Source: Methylobacterium oryzae
Lineage (GTDB): Bacteria > Pseudomonadota > Alphaproteobacteria > Rhizobiales > Beijerinckiaceae
Length of the DNA: 64,000 bases
Assembly (NCBI RefSeq): GCF_021398735.1
Contig: NZ_CP090349.1
Location: forward strand, 4,483,001-4,547,000
Reading direction: 5' to 3'
A program made the translations under genes and the position numbers. Below are positions 1-8,626 of the stretch, in pieces (the first letter of the stretch is position 1; each line of letters opens with the position of its first letter). The notes beneath the pieces are model-generated. The model did no database searches. It saw only the letters and a list, made by a program, of their open reading frames with translations, and was not told where the DNA came from.

Positions 1-1
1 G

Positions 2-322
2 AACCGGGAGGCCTATGTCGCGTCGGCCAGGGCGGCCTGGGCGCTGTTCCGTGAGTACGGCGCGCTCCACCAGATGGAGGCCTGGGGCGACAACGTTCCG
101 GAGGGCGAGCGGACCGATTTCCGGCGGTCCGTCGCCCTTCGCGACGGCGAGAGCGTCGTCCTCGGGTGGATCCTCTGGCCCGACCGGGAAACGGCAGACC
201 GGTGCGAGGCCGCGATGCTAACCGATCCGCGCTTCCGCGATCTGACCATGCCGTTCGACGGGGCGCGGATGATCTTCGGAGGTTTCGCCGCGGTCTTCGA
301 AGCGTCGCGCGGGGCGGCGTAG
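2..322 (+). CDS. DUF1428 family protein, 5' end outside window
   Basis: The reading frame is open from the left edge, so the start lies outside the window. The visible 106 residues match the C-terminal part of the DUF1428 (YbaA-like) family: a W-G-D-x-V-P-x-G stretch near residue 25, then a central strand with VLGWILW, and the hallmark MPFDGARMIFGGF motif near the end. Family members are about 115-120 aa, so only about ten residues are missing. The fold is a dimeric alpha-beta barrel (ferredoxin-like); no biochemical role is established for the family. Nothing downstream is cotranscribed, because the next gene runs the other way. Confidence 0.85.
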   Translation, partial: NREAYVASARAAWALFREYGALHQMEAWGDNVPEGERTDFRRSVALRDGESVVLGWILWPDRETADRCEAAMLTDPRFRDLTMPFDGARMIFGGFAAVFEASRGAA

Positions 323-386
323 AGGAGACGAGGATCCTGATCCTCTACGGCGTGGCCCCGACGCTTCGGTGCAACCCTGAGGCGAC

Positions 387-809
387 CTAGCCTTTTCGAT
401 GTTCGGCCTGATCGGCGGTGCCGGCGATGTCGACCGCTGCCCCCGATCCCGCGGGATGTTCCGCCACGAAGCGCTCGAAGGTCGCGCGATCCTTGGCGCG
501 CTTCAGCGCGTCGACGAAACCCTCGAAGTCCCGGAGACGCGTTTCGAGCGCGCGGCGCTCCCCCTCGATGCGGCCGATCTCGCCGTCGCGCCAGGCGTCG
601 AAGGCGGTGTTGCCGCTGGTCCGGGGCGGCGTGAACCGGCGCCGCTCACGGAACCCGGTGCCGGGCCCGAGCGACCGGCGCAGGCGTTCGAGGCCCGGCA
701 GGCCGGACAGCCCGAGATCGCGCCGCACGAGCGCCTGCCGCGCGACGAGGACGAGGGCGGCGAAGCTGCCGACATAGAGGGCATCGTGGATCCAGGGCAT
801 GATGGGCAT
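387..809 (-). CDS. DUF2852 family membrane-anchored protein
   Basis: 140 aa. One hydrophobic segment near the N terminus (residues about 10-26, ALYVGSFAALVLVARQAL) is followed by a charged C-terminal half with the DUF2852 signature: NTAFDAWR, a helix rich in E/R (LETRLRDFEGF) and RAKDRATFERF. The family is restricted largely to alphaproteobacteria and has no known function. I chose the ATG at 809 because GGAG sits 7 nt upstream of it; a longer frame to 857 has no ribosome-binding site and reads like non-coding sequence. The protein is probably an inner-membrane protein with a cytoplasmic coiled helix. Confidence 0.8.
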   Translation of the reverse strand: MPIMPWIHDALYVGSFAALVLVARQALVRRDLGLSGLPGLERLRRSLGPGTGFRERRRFTPPRTSGNTAFDAWRDGEIGRIEGERRALETRLRDFEGFVDALKRAKDRATFERFVAEHPAGSGAAVDIAGTADQAEHRKG

Positions 810-983
810 GGGACAGCTCCTTGCGCGTGTCGGCGCCGTTGATGACGGACGGAGCATGCCGACATGCCGCTGCTGCGGGCTGAACCGGTCGGTTAAGGCC
901 GGGTTAAGCCTTCAGGCCTGTTGACGGACAACCCGTCCGCGACGCCGCGCGATCGCGGGGCGGAATGCCGTGGGTCCGGGGGT

Positions 984-3401
984 TCAGCCCAGGACGACCC
1001 GGAGCTTGTTGGCGAGTTCGTCCCGTTGATAGGGCTTGCTCAGGAGAGGCAGGTCGGCCGGCACCGCGTGCTCGTCGAGCGCCGTGCCCGTGTACCCGGA
1101 CGTCAGGAGCACCCGCAGGCCGGGACGCAGGCGCCGGGCCTCGACCGAGAGCTGCACGCCGTTCATGCCACCGGGCATGACGACGTCCGAGAACAGGATA
1201 TCGATGCGCTCGGGGCCGCCCAGCCGCTCCAGGGCCTCCGACGCCCGGGTCGCGGTCAGGGTCCGGTAACCGAGCTCGCCCAGGCTCTCGACCGCCATCT
1301 CCAGCACCGCCGGCTCGTCCTCGACCACGAGCACCACCTCGCCGGAGGCCGCCCGCCGCAGCGGGAGGGTGTTGTCCGGCCGGGCCTCGACGGCCCTCTC
1401 GGCCGAGCGCGGCAGGTAGAGCTCGATGGAGGTGCCGGCGCCGGGCTCGCTCTTGATCTGCGCGTGCCCTCCGGCCTGCCGCACGAACCCGTAGACTTGG
1501 CTGAGGCCGAGGCCCGTTCCCTTGCCGACATCCTTGGTCGTGAAGAAAGGCTCGAAGGCGCGGCTGCGCGTGGCGGCGTCCATGCCCTGGCCCGTGTCGG
1601 TGACCGAGACGAGCACGTAGGCGCCCGGCCGCAGGTCGGGCCGGTCGGGAATCTCCGCGGCATCGAGGTGCCCGTTGCAGGTCTTGACCGTCAGGACGCC
1701 GCCGTCCGGCATCGCGTCCCGGGCGTTGACCGCGAGGTTCAGCACCGCACTCTCGAACTGTCCCGGATCGAGCCGGACCGGATCGAGGACCGCGTCGAGG
1801 TCGAACCGGATCTCGACGGTCTCGCCGACGGCCCGCTTCAGCAGGGCCTGGAAGTCCTTGAGCAGCCGGTTGGGGTTGACGGTCTCGGGCCGGAGCACCT
1901 GGCGCCGGGAGAACGACAGCAGCTTCTCGGTGACCTCGGCCCCGCGCCGCGCCGCCGTCATCGCCGACGTGGCCAGCCTCTCGACGCGCTGCGGGTTGTC
2001 GGGCTTGCGCACGATCATGTCGAGGTTGCCGACGATGATGGTCAGCAGGTTGTTGAAGTCGTGCGCCACGCCCCCGGTCAACTGGCCGATGGCCTCCATC
2101 TTCTGAGCCTGGTTCAGGCGTTCCTCGGCCTCGCGCTGGCGCGTCGTGTCCATCACGACGCCCGCCATGGACCGGGGCTGGCCGTTCCCGTCGCGGTAGA
2201 CCTTGCCCCGCATCGTGACCGAGCGGGCGGCCCCGTCCTCGGCCCGCCGGATGTGGCAGTCGATGTCGAGGCGGCCCGTCCCGATGGCGGCATCGAACGC
2301 CGCCCGCACGGCGTCTCGGTCCTCGGGGACGACGTGCTCGACGAAGGTCCCGACGTCCCATGCCGCGACCGGAGCGCTGTGGCCGAAGATCGCGTCGTGC
2401 CTCGGCGACCGGCGCGCCGTGTTGCCACGGAGGTCGAGCTCCCAGTCGCCCATCTCGGCCGCTTCCAGCGCCAGGGCGAGGTTGTCGCGGGCACGCTGCA
2501 GCTCCGCCCGCCGGGCCTCCCGGTCCTCGGCGGCGGCCGCAGCCTGGGCGTACAGGAAGTCGACCTCGCGCAGGTAGACGCCGAGCAGGATGAAGCCGGC
2601 CACCAGGGCTTCCATCCGGCCCGCGAACCAGCCGACCGTGCCGCGGGCGGCGCCCGGAAGCGTGACCATGTTGTCGAAGACGAGCAGCAGAAGCGACACG
2701 GCCAGCCAGAGCTGGAGCACGGTCCGCAGGCGGGTCTTCCACCACAGCACGGCCAGCGCGATGACGGTCAGGGCGACCACGCCCGGCCCGATGCCCGAGG
2801 TGGTGAGCAGCCAGTAATCGTCGCCCTCGACGCATTTCGGCAGGAGGTGGACGTAGCGGACGGCCACCACGCCGGTGAGCGCGGCGGCCGCGACGGTCCC
2901 GGCGACGGTGGCCCAGCCGATCCGTCCGGCCTTTCCGCGCGGGGCCTGCGGCGGACGCTCGTCGCCCTCCAGGAGCGCGTAGGGCAGCGCGAAGAGCGGC
3001 GGCCCGAGATGCCAGAAGGTCCAGAGCCACGTCGTGGTGTCCGGCCCGTCACCGAGGAGCCGACCCTGCGCGAGGACGTTCGGGAACGACAGCATCTGCA
3101 GGAAGACGACGAGCGTCACGTAGAGGCTGCCGGCCCCGAGCACGAGCAGCGGCGCCGAGCCGATGCGGCGGTACTGCGTGAGGAACAGGTACGTGGTCAG
3201 GCCGTAGACCACGATCAGCGCCGATTGGTAGACGGGCACGAAGCCCGGCATCGGCGGCATCGGGCGGTTGGCGAACGGCAGCAGCGCGAGGGTGACGGCC
3301 CCGAACAGGAGGCTGACGGCGACCGCGAGCCGACGCTGCGTCCGGCCGGCCCGGGCTGTCGCCAGGGTCGCCAGGGTCGGCGCCGTCGAGGACTCGCTCA
3401 T
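984..3401 (-). CDS. MASE4-type membrane hybrid sensor histidine kinase
   Basis: 805 aa. Domains in order: an N-terminal integral membrane sensor with several hydrophobic segments (about residues 25-290) that resembles MASE4; a short coiled linker; a PAS domain (about 305-420); HisKA with the phospho-accepting His447 in VAHDFNNLL; HATPase (N box LNLAVNARDA, G boxes DTGQGMD and GKGTGLGLSQVYGF); and a C-terminal receiver (about 690-805) with Asp739 in FSDVVMPGGMNG. This layout is typical of alphaproteobacterial hybrid kinases that send phosphate through their own receiver to an unlinked partner. No response regulator gene is adjacent, so the downstream partner is unknown. The ligand of the membrane sensor cannot be read from sequence. 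Confidence 0.93.
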   Translation of the reverse strand: MSESSTAPTLATLATARAGRTQRRLAVAVSLLFGAVTLALLPFANRPMPPMPGFVPVYQSALIVVYGLTTYLFLTQYRRIGSAPLLVLGAGSLYVTLVVFLQMLSFPNVLAQGRLLGDGPDTTTWLWTFWHLGPPLFALPYALLEGDERPPQAPRGKAGRIGWATVAGTVAAAALTGVVAVRYVHLLPKCVEGDDYWLLTTSGIGPGVVALTVIALAVLWWKTRLRTVLQLWLAVSLLLLVFDNMVTLPGAARGTVGWFAGRMEALVAGFILLGVYLREVDFLYAQAAAAAEDREARRAELQRARDNLALALEAAEMGDWELDLRGNTARRSPRHDAIFGHSAPVAAWDVGTFVEHVVPEDRDAVRAAFDAAIGTGRLDIDCHIRRAEDGAARSVTMRGKVYRDGNGQPRSMAGVVMDTTRQREAEERLNQAQKMEAIGQLTGGVAHDFNNLLTIIVGNLDMIVRKPDNPQRVERLATSAMTAARRGAEVTEKLLSFSRRQVLRPETVNPNRLLKDFQALLKRAVGETVEIRFDLDAVLDPVRLDPGQFESAVLNLAVNARDAMPDGGVLTVKTCNGHLDAAEIPDRPDLRPGAYVLVSVTDTGQGMDAATRSRAFEPFFTTKDVGKGTGLGLSQVYGFVRQAGGHAQIKSEPGAGTSIELYLPRSAERAVEARPDNTLPLRRAASGEVVLVVEDEPAVLEMAVESLGELGYRTLTATRASEALERLGGPERIDILFSDVVMPGGMNGVQLSVEARRLRPGLRVLLTSGYTGTALDEHAVPADLPLLSKPYQRDELANKLRVVLG

Positions 3402-3733
3402 CGTGTGCTCCGGACCGAAGCGGGATGGCTGGCTGCGCCGGCTGATCGCTCGCGAGGCATCAGGTGTACCACGGCGCTTCTCGCTGTTCCACGCGAGGCA
3501 CAGGGGCGTTCCCGTCCGTTAAAAGGGCGAAGCTCGGCCGTCGTTCCCGTGCCGTGACGGCGGTGGGCGACGGATGGCGGCCTCGGCGGAATCGCCTTGC
3601 CCGGCGAGAGTGGAGAGCACTTTCCTGAAGGAGGCGGGTCCCCGTCGCGGGCCGGAAGCGGTTCGAGCGGGGCATCGCCCAGCCCGTCGCGCGCACCGTA
3701 GGGAAGCGAGTCCGGTTCGGTCAGCCGGGCATA
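3402..3733. other. 332-bp intergenic stretch, no supported gene
   Basis: This stretch lies upstream of the hybrid kinase and downstream of the GntR regulator, both read leftward. The short frames in it have arginine/alanine-rich translations without recognisable motifs or good ribosome-binding sites. It must hold the promoter of the kinase gene, but I could not pick out a convincing -35/-10 pair. Confidence 0.5.
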
Positions 3734-4543
3734 CTACGCGCGCAGATTCAGCCGATAGCGATAGGCATCGCCTCGGAACAGGCCTTCCACGTACTCGATC
3801 ATCACCGAGTCCTGATTGTAGCTGTGGCGCTTGATCAGCAGGCACGGGAGGGGCTGTTCGAAGGCGAAGATCTCGCACTCGTCAGCCGTCGGCATGGTCG
3901 CCTCCACCGTCTGCTCGCAGCGCACGAGGCGGCCGCCCGGGTGCCCGCTCAGGAAGGCGTAGACGGAACCGGAGAGGTCGCCGGTCTCGAGGGCGGGCAC
4001 GGCGCGGATGTTGTACCAGGCGACCTCGCGCGACATCGGCACGCCGTCGCCGGAGCGAACGCGCGTCAGACGCAGGAACGGGGCCGTCGAGGGCAGGCCG
4101 AAGATCGATGCGATCGAGCGGTCCTCGGTGACCGCCCGATCGAGGATGCGCGAGGATGGGATCTTCCCCAGCTCCCGCATCTCCTCCGTGAAGCCCTTGA
4201 GCCGGTCCATACCCGGGCGCACGGGCTCGGGGGGACGGCGCACGAGGAAGCCGCAGCGCCCGCGCGGGACGAGCAGCTCGTTGTCGCTGAGTTCGGCATA
4301 GGCGCGTTGGACCGTCACGCGGCTGACCCCGAGGCTGTCGGCGAGCTGGCGCTCGGCCGGCAAGGTGACGCCCGGCGGCAGCGAGCCCGACAGGATCAGT
4401 TCGCGAAGCTGACCCTCGATCTGCCGGTACAGCGGCATCGCCGTGTCGGCGCGCAGGCGGAGGAGAGAGAGCACGGAGGGACGCTCGCCCTCCGCGAGGT
4501 CCGCCTCGACATCACCCTTGATCGTCCGATTTTTGGGGCGCAC
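3734..4543 (-). CDS. GntR/HutC-family regulator (UTRA ligand domain)
   Basis: 269 aa. Residues about 37-105 form the winged-helix GntR domain (PLYRQIEGQLRELILSG, then LPAERQLADSLGVSRVTVQRAY); residues about 125-262 are a UTRA ligand-binding domain ending in VEGLFRGDAYRYRL. HutC-type proteins are usually repressors released by a small effector such as a sugar phosphate or amino acid derivative. The gene is divergent from the PfkB sugar kinase with only 53 bp between start codons, so it very probably controls that kinase. The shared spacer carries a GTACAG motif twice, 17 bp apart (start to start), a possible but unproven operator. About 35 N-terminal residues precede the HTH, longer than usual, so an internal start is possible. 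Confidence 0.9.
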   Translation of the reverse strand: MRPKNRTIKGDVEADLAEGERPSVLSLLRLRADTAMPLYRQIEGQLRELILSGSLPPGVTLPAERQLADSLGVSRVTVQRAYAELSDNELLVPRGRCGFLVRRPPEPVRPGMDRLKGFTEEMRELGKIPSSRILDRAVTEDRSIASIFGLPSTAPFLRLTRVRSGDGVPMSREVAWYNIRAVPALETGDLSGSVYAFLSGHPGGRLVRCEQTVEATMPTADECEIFAFEQPLPCLLIKRHSYNQDSVMIEYVEGLFRGDAYRYRLNLRA

Positions 4544-4596
4544 GTCCGATCGGCCTCCGGTACAGCTATTCGCAGTGTACAGGTTCGGAGCGCTCC

Positions 4597-5526
4597 ATGC
4601 GCCTGTTCGTCGTCGGAAGCTTCGTGATCGCCTGCTCGGTCAAGGTCGCGCGGCTGCCGCAGGCGGGCGAGTCCCTCGATGGCTTGGCCTTCCTCGCCGA
4701 GCCTGGCGGCAAGGGCTTCAACCTCGCGCTCGCCGCGCACCAGCTCGGCGTCGAGGTGGACGGACTCTTCGCCGTCGGCACGGACGTGTTCTCCCCTATG
4801 GTCCGCGCCACCTTCGCGCGGGTCGGATTCGCCGAGGACATGCTGGTGCCGCATGCCGGCTCGACGGGCGCCGGCGTCGCGTTCGTCGACGCGGCCGGCG
4901 AGAACTGTCTCGCGGTCTGCCTCGGGGCCAACCTCGCCCTCGGTGCGGAGGACGTCCGAGCCGTCGCCGCCCGCCTCGAGCGAGCGGACCTCGTGGCGGC
5001 GACGTTCGAATCGCCGGACGCCTCGATCCGAGCGGCGTTCGCGCTCGCTCGGCAGGCGGGCATCCCCACGCTGCTGAATCCCTCCCCGATGCGCCCCATC
5101 GACCCGGCGATCCTGGCCGATACCGCGATCCTCGTCGTCAACGCGGTCGAGGCCGCCGACCTCGGCCTGGGGACTCCCGACGCCATCGCGGACGCCACGG
5201 AAGCGACGCCGGGGATCGCCGCCCTGCTCTCCGGAGGCCTCGGACTGCTGATCGTGACCCTGGGAGAGCGCGGCGCGGTGGCGTTCCGCCCCGGACTGTC
5301 CCCCCTCCGCCAGCCGGCCTTCGCGGTCGCGGCGGTCGACACGGTCGGCGCGGGGGACGCGTTCACGGCCGGGCTTATCGCGGGCCTGCTCGCGGGAGAG
5401 CCCCTCGACGCGATCCTGCGGCAGGCCGCGGCCTGCGGTGCGCTCACGACCTGCCAGTTCGGGGCTTTCGAGGCCTTTCCGACCGCGCAGGTGCTGGCCG
5501 CCTTCCTCCGCGACGCCGATATGTGA
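4597..5526 (+). CDS. PfkB-family carbohydrate kinase (ribokinase-like)
   Basis: 309 aa, the usual length for the ribokinase/PfkB family. The N-terminal strand and Gly-Gly motif (GGKGFNLALAAHQLG, near residues 43-57) and the C-terminal PfkB signature DTVGAGDAFTAG with catalytic Asp254 are both intact. It should phosphorylate a sugar or sugar-like substrate with ATP; the sequence does not tell which one. A ribosome-binding site (GGAG) lies 6 nt before the ATG. It stands alone: no sugar transporter is adjacent, and the next gene is convergent with a 1-bp gap between stop codons. Divergence from a HutC-type repressor suggests induction by the substrate or its phosphate. Confidence 0.92.
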   Translation: MRLFVVGSFVIACSVKVARLPQAGESLDGLAFLAEPGGKGFNLALAAHQLGVEVDGLFAVGTDVFSPMVRATFARVGFAEDMLVPHAGSTGAGVAFVDAAGENCLAVCLGANLALGAEDVRAVAARLERADLVAATFESPDASIRAAFALARQAGIPTLLNPSPMRPIDPAILADTAILVVNAVEAADLGLGTPDAIADATEATPGIAALLSGGLGLLIVTLGERGAVAFRPGLSPLRQPAFAVAAVDTVGAGDAFTAGLIAGLLAGEPLDAILRQAAACGALTTCQFGAFEAFPTAQVLAAFLRDADM

Positions 5527-5527
5527 G

Positions 5528-6613
5528 TCACGCCGCGCCCAGGCGCTTCGTCGTCTGCCCGCTGAAGAGCGCGAGCGACGTGACGATGCTCAGCAAATCG
5601 GCCTGCCGCTTCGTTCCGGTCTTGTTGAAGATCGAGTTGAGCTGGGTGCGGACGGTGCTTGTCTGGACGCCGACGCTCTCGGCGTAGCTCTGCAGACGCA
5701 AGCCTCCGGCGAGCGCCTGGAGCAACCGCGCCTCCGCCGGGGTCAGGTCGAACAGCATGTTCAGCAGGCCGTCGTCCGGAACCGCCCGCGCGCCGACATG
5801 CACGAGAACGAGGAGCACCGCCGAGGCACCGAAGACGTCGCCGGGGCGCTGCTTCAGGCGCATGACATGAGCGATCTGAGGACGGTGATCAGAGTAGCTG
5901 CGCACCGGCATGGTCTGCGCCGGGCGCCGGCCGCCAACGACGTTGCCGATCGCGTCCTGCAGCAGCTTGCTGTTGATCAGGCTCTTGAAGAGCTGGCCGC
6001 CGTGCTGGCCGGGGGGCAGGACCTCCTCCCGCTCCTGCAGCCGGGCATTCATGGTCAGCACCCGACCCGAGGCCGACAGAACGGCGGCGGGGAGTCCGAT
6101 CTGGCTGAGCGTCGCGGTCGTGACGCGGCCGCGCTCGCAGCTGAACTGGGCGCTGAGCTCGCAGGCGCGCACGAGGTGTGGTCGCAAGGCGTCAAGTCCG
6201 GGCAGGACGGAGGCCTCATGGGGGCCGGTTTGAGCCCGCCGTTCGGCGGTGACGATCGCGATGTCGCCTGTCGAAAGGGGAATCGTTGTGCCCACCTGCC
6301 AGAACGGCCTGTCGCCTTCGCGGGGCCAGCCTTCGTAGGAGGCCGGCACGAGGTCGACGTCGCGCGTGAAGCCCGCCTGGGCGTCGGTGCGCCACGGCGC
6401 CATCCGACCGCTGCTGCGCCCCGCGCCGGTCTGGTGACCGAGGCGCTGCTCCAGGGCCGGTGAGGCGATCCAGCGGGAGGTCCCGACGGGCGGGAGCACC
6501 GTGAGCACAGCGCCGTCCGAGTTCGCCATATCGCCGATGGACTGGAGGACGTCGGGCCAGAGTTCCGGCGTGCCCGCAGCCTCGTAGATCCGGTCGATAA
6601 GCGCTTCCCGCAT
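5528..6613 (-). CDS. LuxR-family transcriptional regulator with N-terminal sensor region
   Basis: 361 aa from the chosen ATG. The C-terminal 65 residues are a LuxR/FixJ-type HTH (LTPAEARLLQALAGG, then VQTSTVRTQLNSIFNKTG). The first 280 residues carry no clear standard domain, but resemble the PAS/GAF-like sensor region of a family of alphaproteobacterial regulators that begin with MREALIDRIYEAAGTPELWP. The frame stays open to 6883, but that extension is arginine-rich and lacks family similarity, so I place the start at 6613. There is no cognate kinase or receiver domain, so the regulator is probably controlled by a bound small molecule. The target is unknown. Confidence 0.85.
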   Translation of the reverse strand: MREALIDRIYEAAGTPELWPDVLQSIGDMANSDGAVLTVLPPVGTSRWIASPALEQRLGHQTGAGRSSGRMAPWRTDAQAGFTRDVDLVPASYEGWPREGDRPFWQVGTTIPLSTGDIAIVTAERRAQTGPHEASVLPGLDALRPHLVRACELSAQFSCERGRVTTATLSQIGLPAAVLSASGRVLTMNARLQEREEVLPPGQHGGQLFKSLINSKLLQDAIGNVVGGRRPAQTMPVRSYSDHRPQIAHVMRLKQRPGDVFGASAVLLVLVHVGARAVPDDGLLNMLFDLTPAEARLLQALAGGLRLQSYAESVGVQTSTVRTQLNSIFNKTGTKRQADLLSIVTSLALFSGQTTKRLGAA

Positions 6614-6948
6614 TGGCACGTCCCGCGACGATTCTTCTGACCGCGGTAATACCAATATCAGTCCAAAACCGACATTTGCATCCTTCAAACAGAGGATGCC
6701 GTCCGGCAGGGACGGTGCGCCGAGGGCCGTTTCGACGGACTCACCGCCCCCCGGCCCCGGACACGCGGCGTCGACACGGCCGCCCGGAGCGCCGGCGCGG
6801 CTGTGTAAGTGCCTGGCGCCACGGTGCTTTGTCGCCCGACCGGGACGCCGGCGGCGAGCGCGGCGCGGCGCTGGCAGCGCCATCCGCCGAACAGAGGATG
6901 CCAGGGTTCCCGCCCTCCCTAGTGTGTCGACGCGAGGGAGGAACAGCC
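6614..6948. other. 335-bp divergent intergenic region with a 13-bp direct repeat
   Basis: The region lies between the divergent LuxR-type regulator and a small exported protein, and must hold both promoters. Its left part is AT-richer than the surroundings. The sequence AACAGAGGATGCC occurs twice in direct orientation, at 6688-6700 and 6890-6902. No gene in the region is supported. Confidence 0.5.
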
Positions 6949-7152
6949 ATGAAAACAGTCGTCGCCACCGCCGTGGTCGTCTTGTTCTGCGCCGGCGCCC
7001 GCGCCGACGAGCTGAACGACATGCCGGACATCGCGTGTGCCCAAGCGTCGTCCGCCGTGGAGCGCGATCACATCGGGTGCCCGGGCACCGACAGGGCGGC
7101 CGCGGGGTCCCGGGCGGCCGCCTCGCCCCTCGACCGCGCGGAAGACGACTGA
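6949..7152 (+). CDS. small exported hypothetical protein
   Basis: 67 aa. A strong ribosome-binding site (GGGAGGA, 6 nt before the ATG) supports this start inside a longer open frame. Residues 1-18 form a signal peptide (MKTVVATAVVVLFCAGARA, cut after ARA), leaving a mature peptide of about 48 residues with two Cys (in IACAQ and HIGCPG) that could form a disulfide. I do not recognise a family. It ends 16 bp before the LysE-type transporter and probably shares its transcript. Confidence 0.6.
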   Translation: MKTVVATAVVVLFCAGARADELNDMPDIACAQASSAVERDHIGCPGTDRAAAGSRAAASPLDRAEDD

Positions 7153-7168
7153 CCGGATTCCCGGTGCC

Positions 7169-7855
7169 ATGAGCGTCGTCGCCACGGCACTGCTCACCGG
7201 CGCGAGTCTCGGTCTGTCCATCGCCGCGCCGATCGGGCCGACGAGCTTGCTGTGCGTTCAGCGAACGCTGTCAGGCGGCCTGTCGACCGGCCTCGCCACC
7301 GGGCTCGGTGTCGCCACCGTGCACCTGACATACGGGGGTCTCGTCATGCGCTGGGGCGCGGAGCTCGCCGCGGTGTGGTCGAACGGCGCCGTTCTCTCCC
7401 TGATCTCGGAGGCGGTGCTTCTCGCCCTCGCGGTCCGGGTGCTTCGCAGCGTCTCGGTGCTGCAGGAGGGCCGCGCGTGCTGCGACACCCTGGCGGTGAG
7501 CTACGGCAGCGCGGTCGTGCTGGCCCTGACGAATCCGGTCACCCCCGTGCTGTTCCTGGCCGCGATGCCGGCCTTCCTCGAGCGCGGGACCGCACCGTTC
7601 CCGGTCCTGGCGGCCGGTGTCTTCGTCGGCTCGTTCGGCTGGTGGGTTGTGCTCAACACCGCGGTGTCCCTGCTCCGGCGCTGCGTGACCAGCCGAGTCC
7701 TGAATCGGATGAACACGGCCGCGGGCCTTCTTCTCGCCCTCCTGGCGCTGAGCTTGCTCGTCCGGGGGCTGGACGGTGGCACGGCGGCCCGTTCGAGCAG
7801 CGCGGGCGTGAGCGGGGTGTCGGGCGCGGGCACCCGAGCGCCGAGCCGGCTCTGA
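7169..7855 (+). CDS. LysE-family amino-acid exporter
   Basis: 228 aa with about six hydrophobic segments. The N terminus has the LysE/RhtB signature: a first helix ending in APIGPTSLLCVQRTLSGG followed by GLATGLGVATVH. The second half has LALTNPVTPVLFLAAMPAF, the LNP-type repeat of the family. LysE proteins export amino acids or related small molecules across the inner membrane. I start at the ATG after the stop of the small upstream gene; the longer frame in front is out of character. The last 35 residues are Ser/Gly/Ala-rich and probably disordered. The substrate is unknown. Confidence 0.88.
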   Translation: MSVVATALLTGASLGLSIAAPIGPTSLLCVQRTLSGGLSTGLATGLGVATVHLTYGGLVMRWGAELAAVWSNGAVLSLISEAVLLALAVRVLRSVSVLQEGRACCDTLAVSYGSAVVLALTNPVTPVLFLAAMPAFLERGTAPFPVLAAGVFVGSFGWWVVLNTAVSLLRRCVTSRVLNRMNTAAGLLLALLALSLLVRGLDGGTAARSSSAGVSGVSGAGTRAPSRL

Positions 7856-8009
7856 GCCGCCGCGCAGCGCGGGACGCGATCTCGCCCCGGCTCGCAGCGC
7901 GGTCGACAGCGTGGCCGCCCCCGGTCGTGTCGGCGGTGATACCGCGGACCGGATCCGGAGAGCCGCGCCCGTCAGGAGCGTCGGAGGCGTACGGTGGACG
8001 CGGGCCGCG

Positions 8010-8138
8010 TCACTGCCTGCCAGGCACGGTGCCGTGGACGGCGTTGCGCCATGCCTCCGCGCCCCCGGCTTGGTGCCAGAGCCACGCCGTTGCCGCCACC
8101 CAGGGGCCACCAATCAGGATGAAGGCGATCAGACCCAT
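8010..8138 (-). CDS. 42-aa single-pass membrane miniprotein
   Basis: This tiny gene encodes 42 residues: MGLIAFILIGGPWVAATAW forms one transmembrane segment, and a short polar tail follows with W-H-Q and W-R-N. A near-perfect ribosome-binding site (GAGGAGG, 6 nt before the ATG) and a stop after a sensible length argue that it is real. The frame is too short for ordinary gene callers. I do not recognise a family. It stands alone, convergent with the LysE-type gene. Confidence 0.5.
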   Translation of the reverse strand: MGLIAFILIGGPWVAATAWLWHQAGGAEAWRNAVHGTVPGRQ

Positions 8139-8246
8139 GTCGTCCCTCCTCGGCTAGGGAACGCCAGCCTACGCCAAATCGACGCGAACGCCAGGTGGAC
8201 CTGTCCCGGCCGCGCGCGCGCCGGGGCCGCTCGGCGTCTCGGCACG

Positions 8247-8483
8247 TCAGCCGACGGGGCCGGCATCGAGCGACACGCGGAAGCGCATCCGCACCACGCC
8301 CGTGTCGTCGCGGACCGCCGCGATGTAATCCTGGCGCCCAGGCCGGTCGGAGAGCCCCTGCGCGATCCGCGTCATGATCTTCACGGCCTGCGACCGGGCG
8401 GCTTCGAGACCGGGCAGGTCGTAGCCGTCCTTGTCGCGGACGAGCTCGGTTCCGTCGTGCAGGTCGATGAAGAAGCGGGGCAT
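8247..8483 (-). CDS. DUF6894 family protein
   Basis: 78 aa. It starts with MPRFFIDLHDGTELVRDKDG, the typical opening of the DUF6894 family, followed by LPGLEAARSQAVKIM and a C-terminal strand (VVRMRFRVSLDAG). Many copies of this small cytoplasmic family occur per genome in Methylobacterium and Bradyrhizobium relatives; no function is known. It is a single gene, reading away from dctD. Confidence 0.85.
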   Translation of the reverse strand: MPRFFIDLHDGTELVRDKDGYDLPGLEAARSQAVKIMTRIAQGLSDRPGRQDYIAAVRDDTGVVRMRFRVSLDAGPVG

Positions 8484-8626
8484 GGGCGGCTCGGCGGGGG
8501 GATCCGTCCGCTACGCTAAGCAGTTTCCGCACCGGCCCGCGTACCCCTTTTCGGCAGGTCGCCGTCGCGGCGCTCCCGTGATCGCGCCGGCACCGGCGGT
8601 GGCTCGGGACGGGCCGGGCGACGGCC

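Noticed and set aside
921..3557. 878-aa open frame on the plus strand opposite the hybrid kinase
   Set aside because: Shadow of the histidine kinase; high-GC DNA keeps opposite frames open. No family motifs in its Arg/Gly-rich translation.
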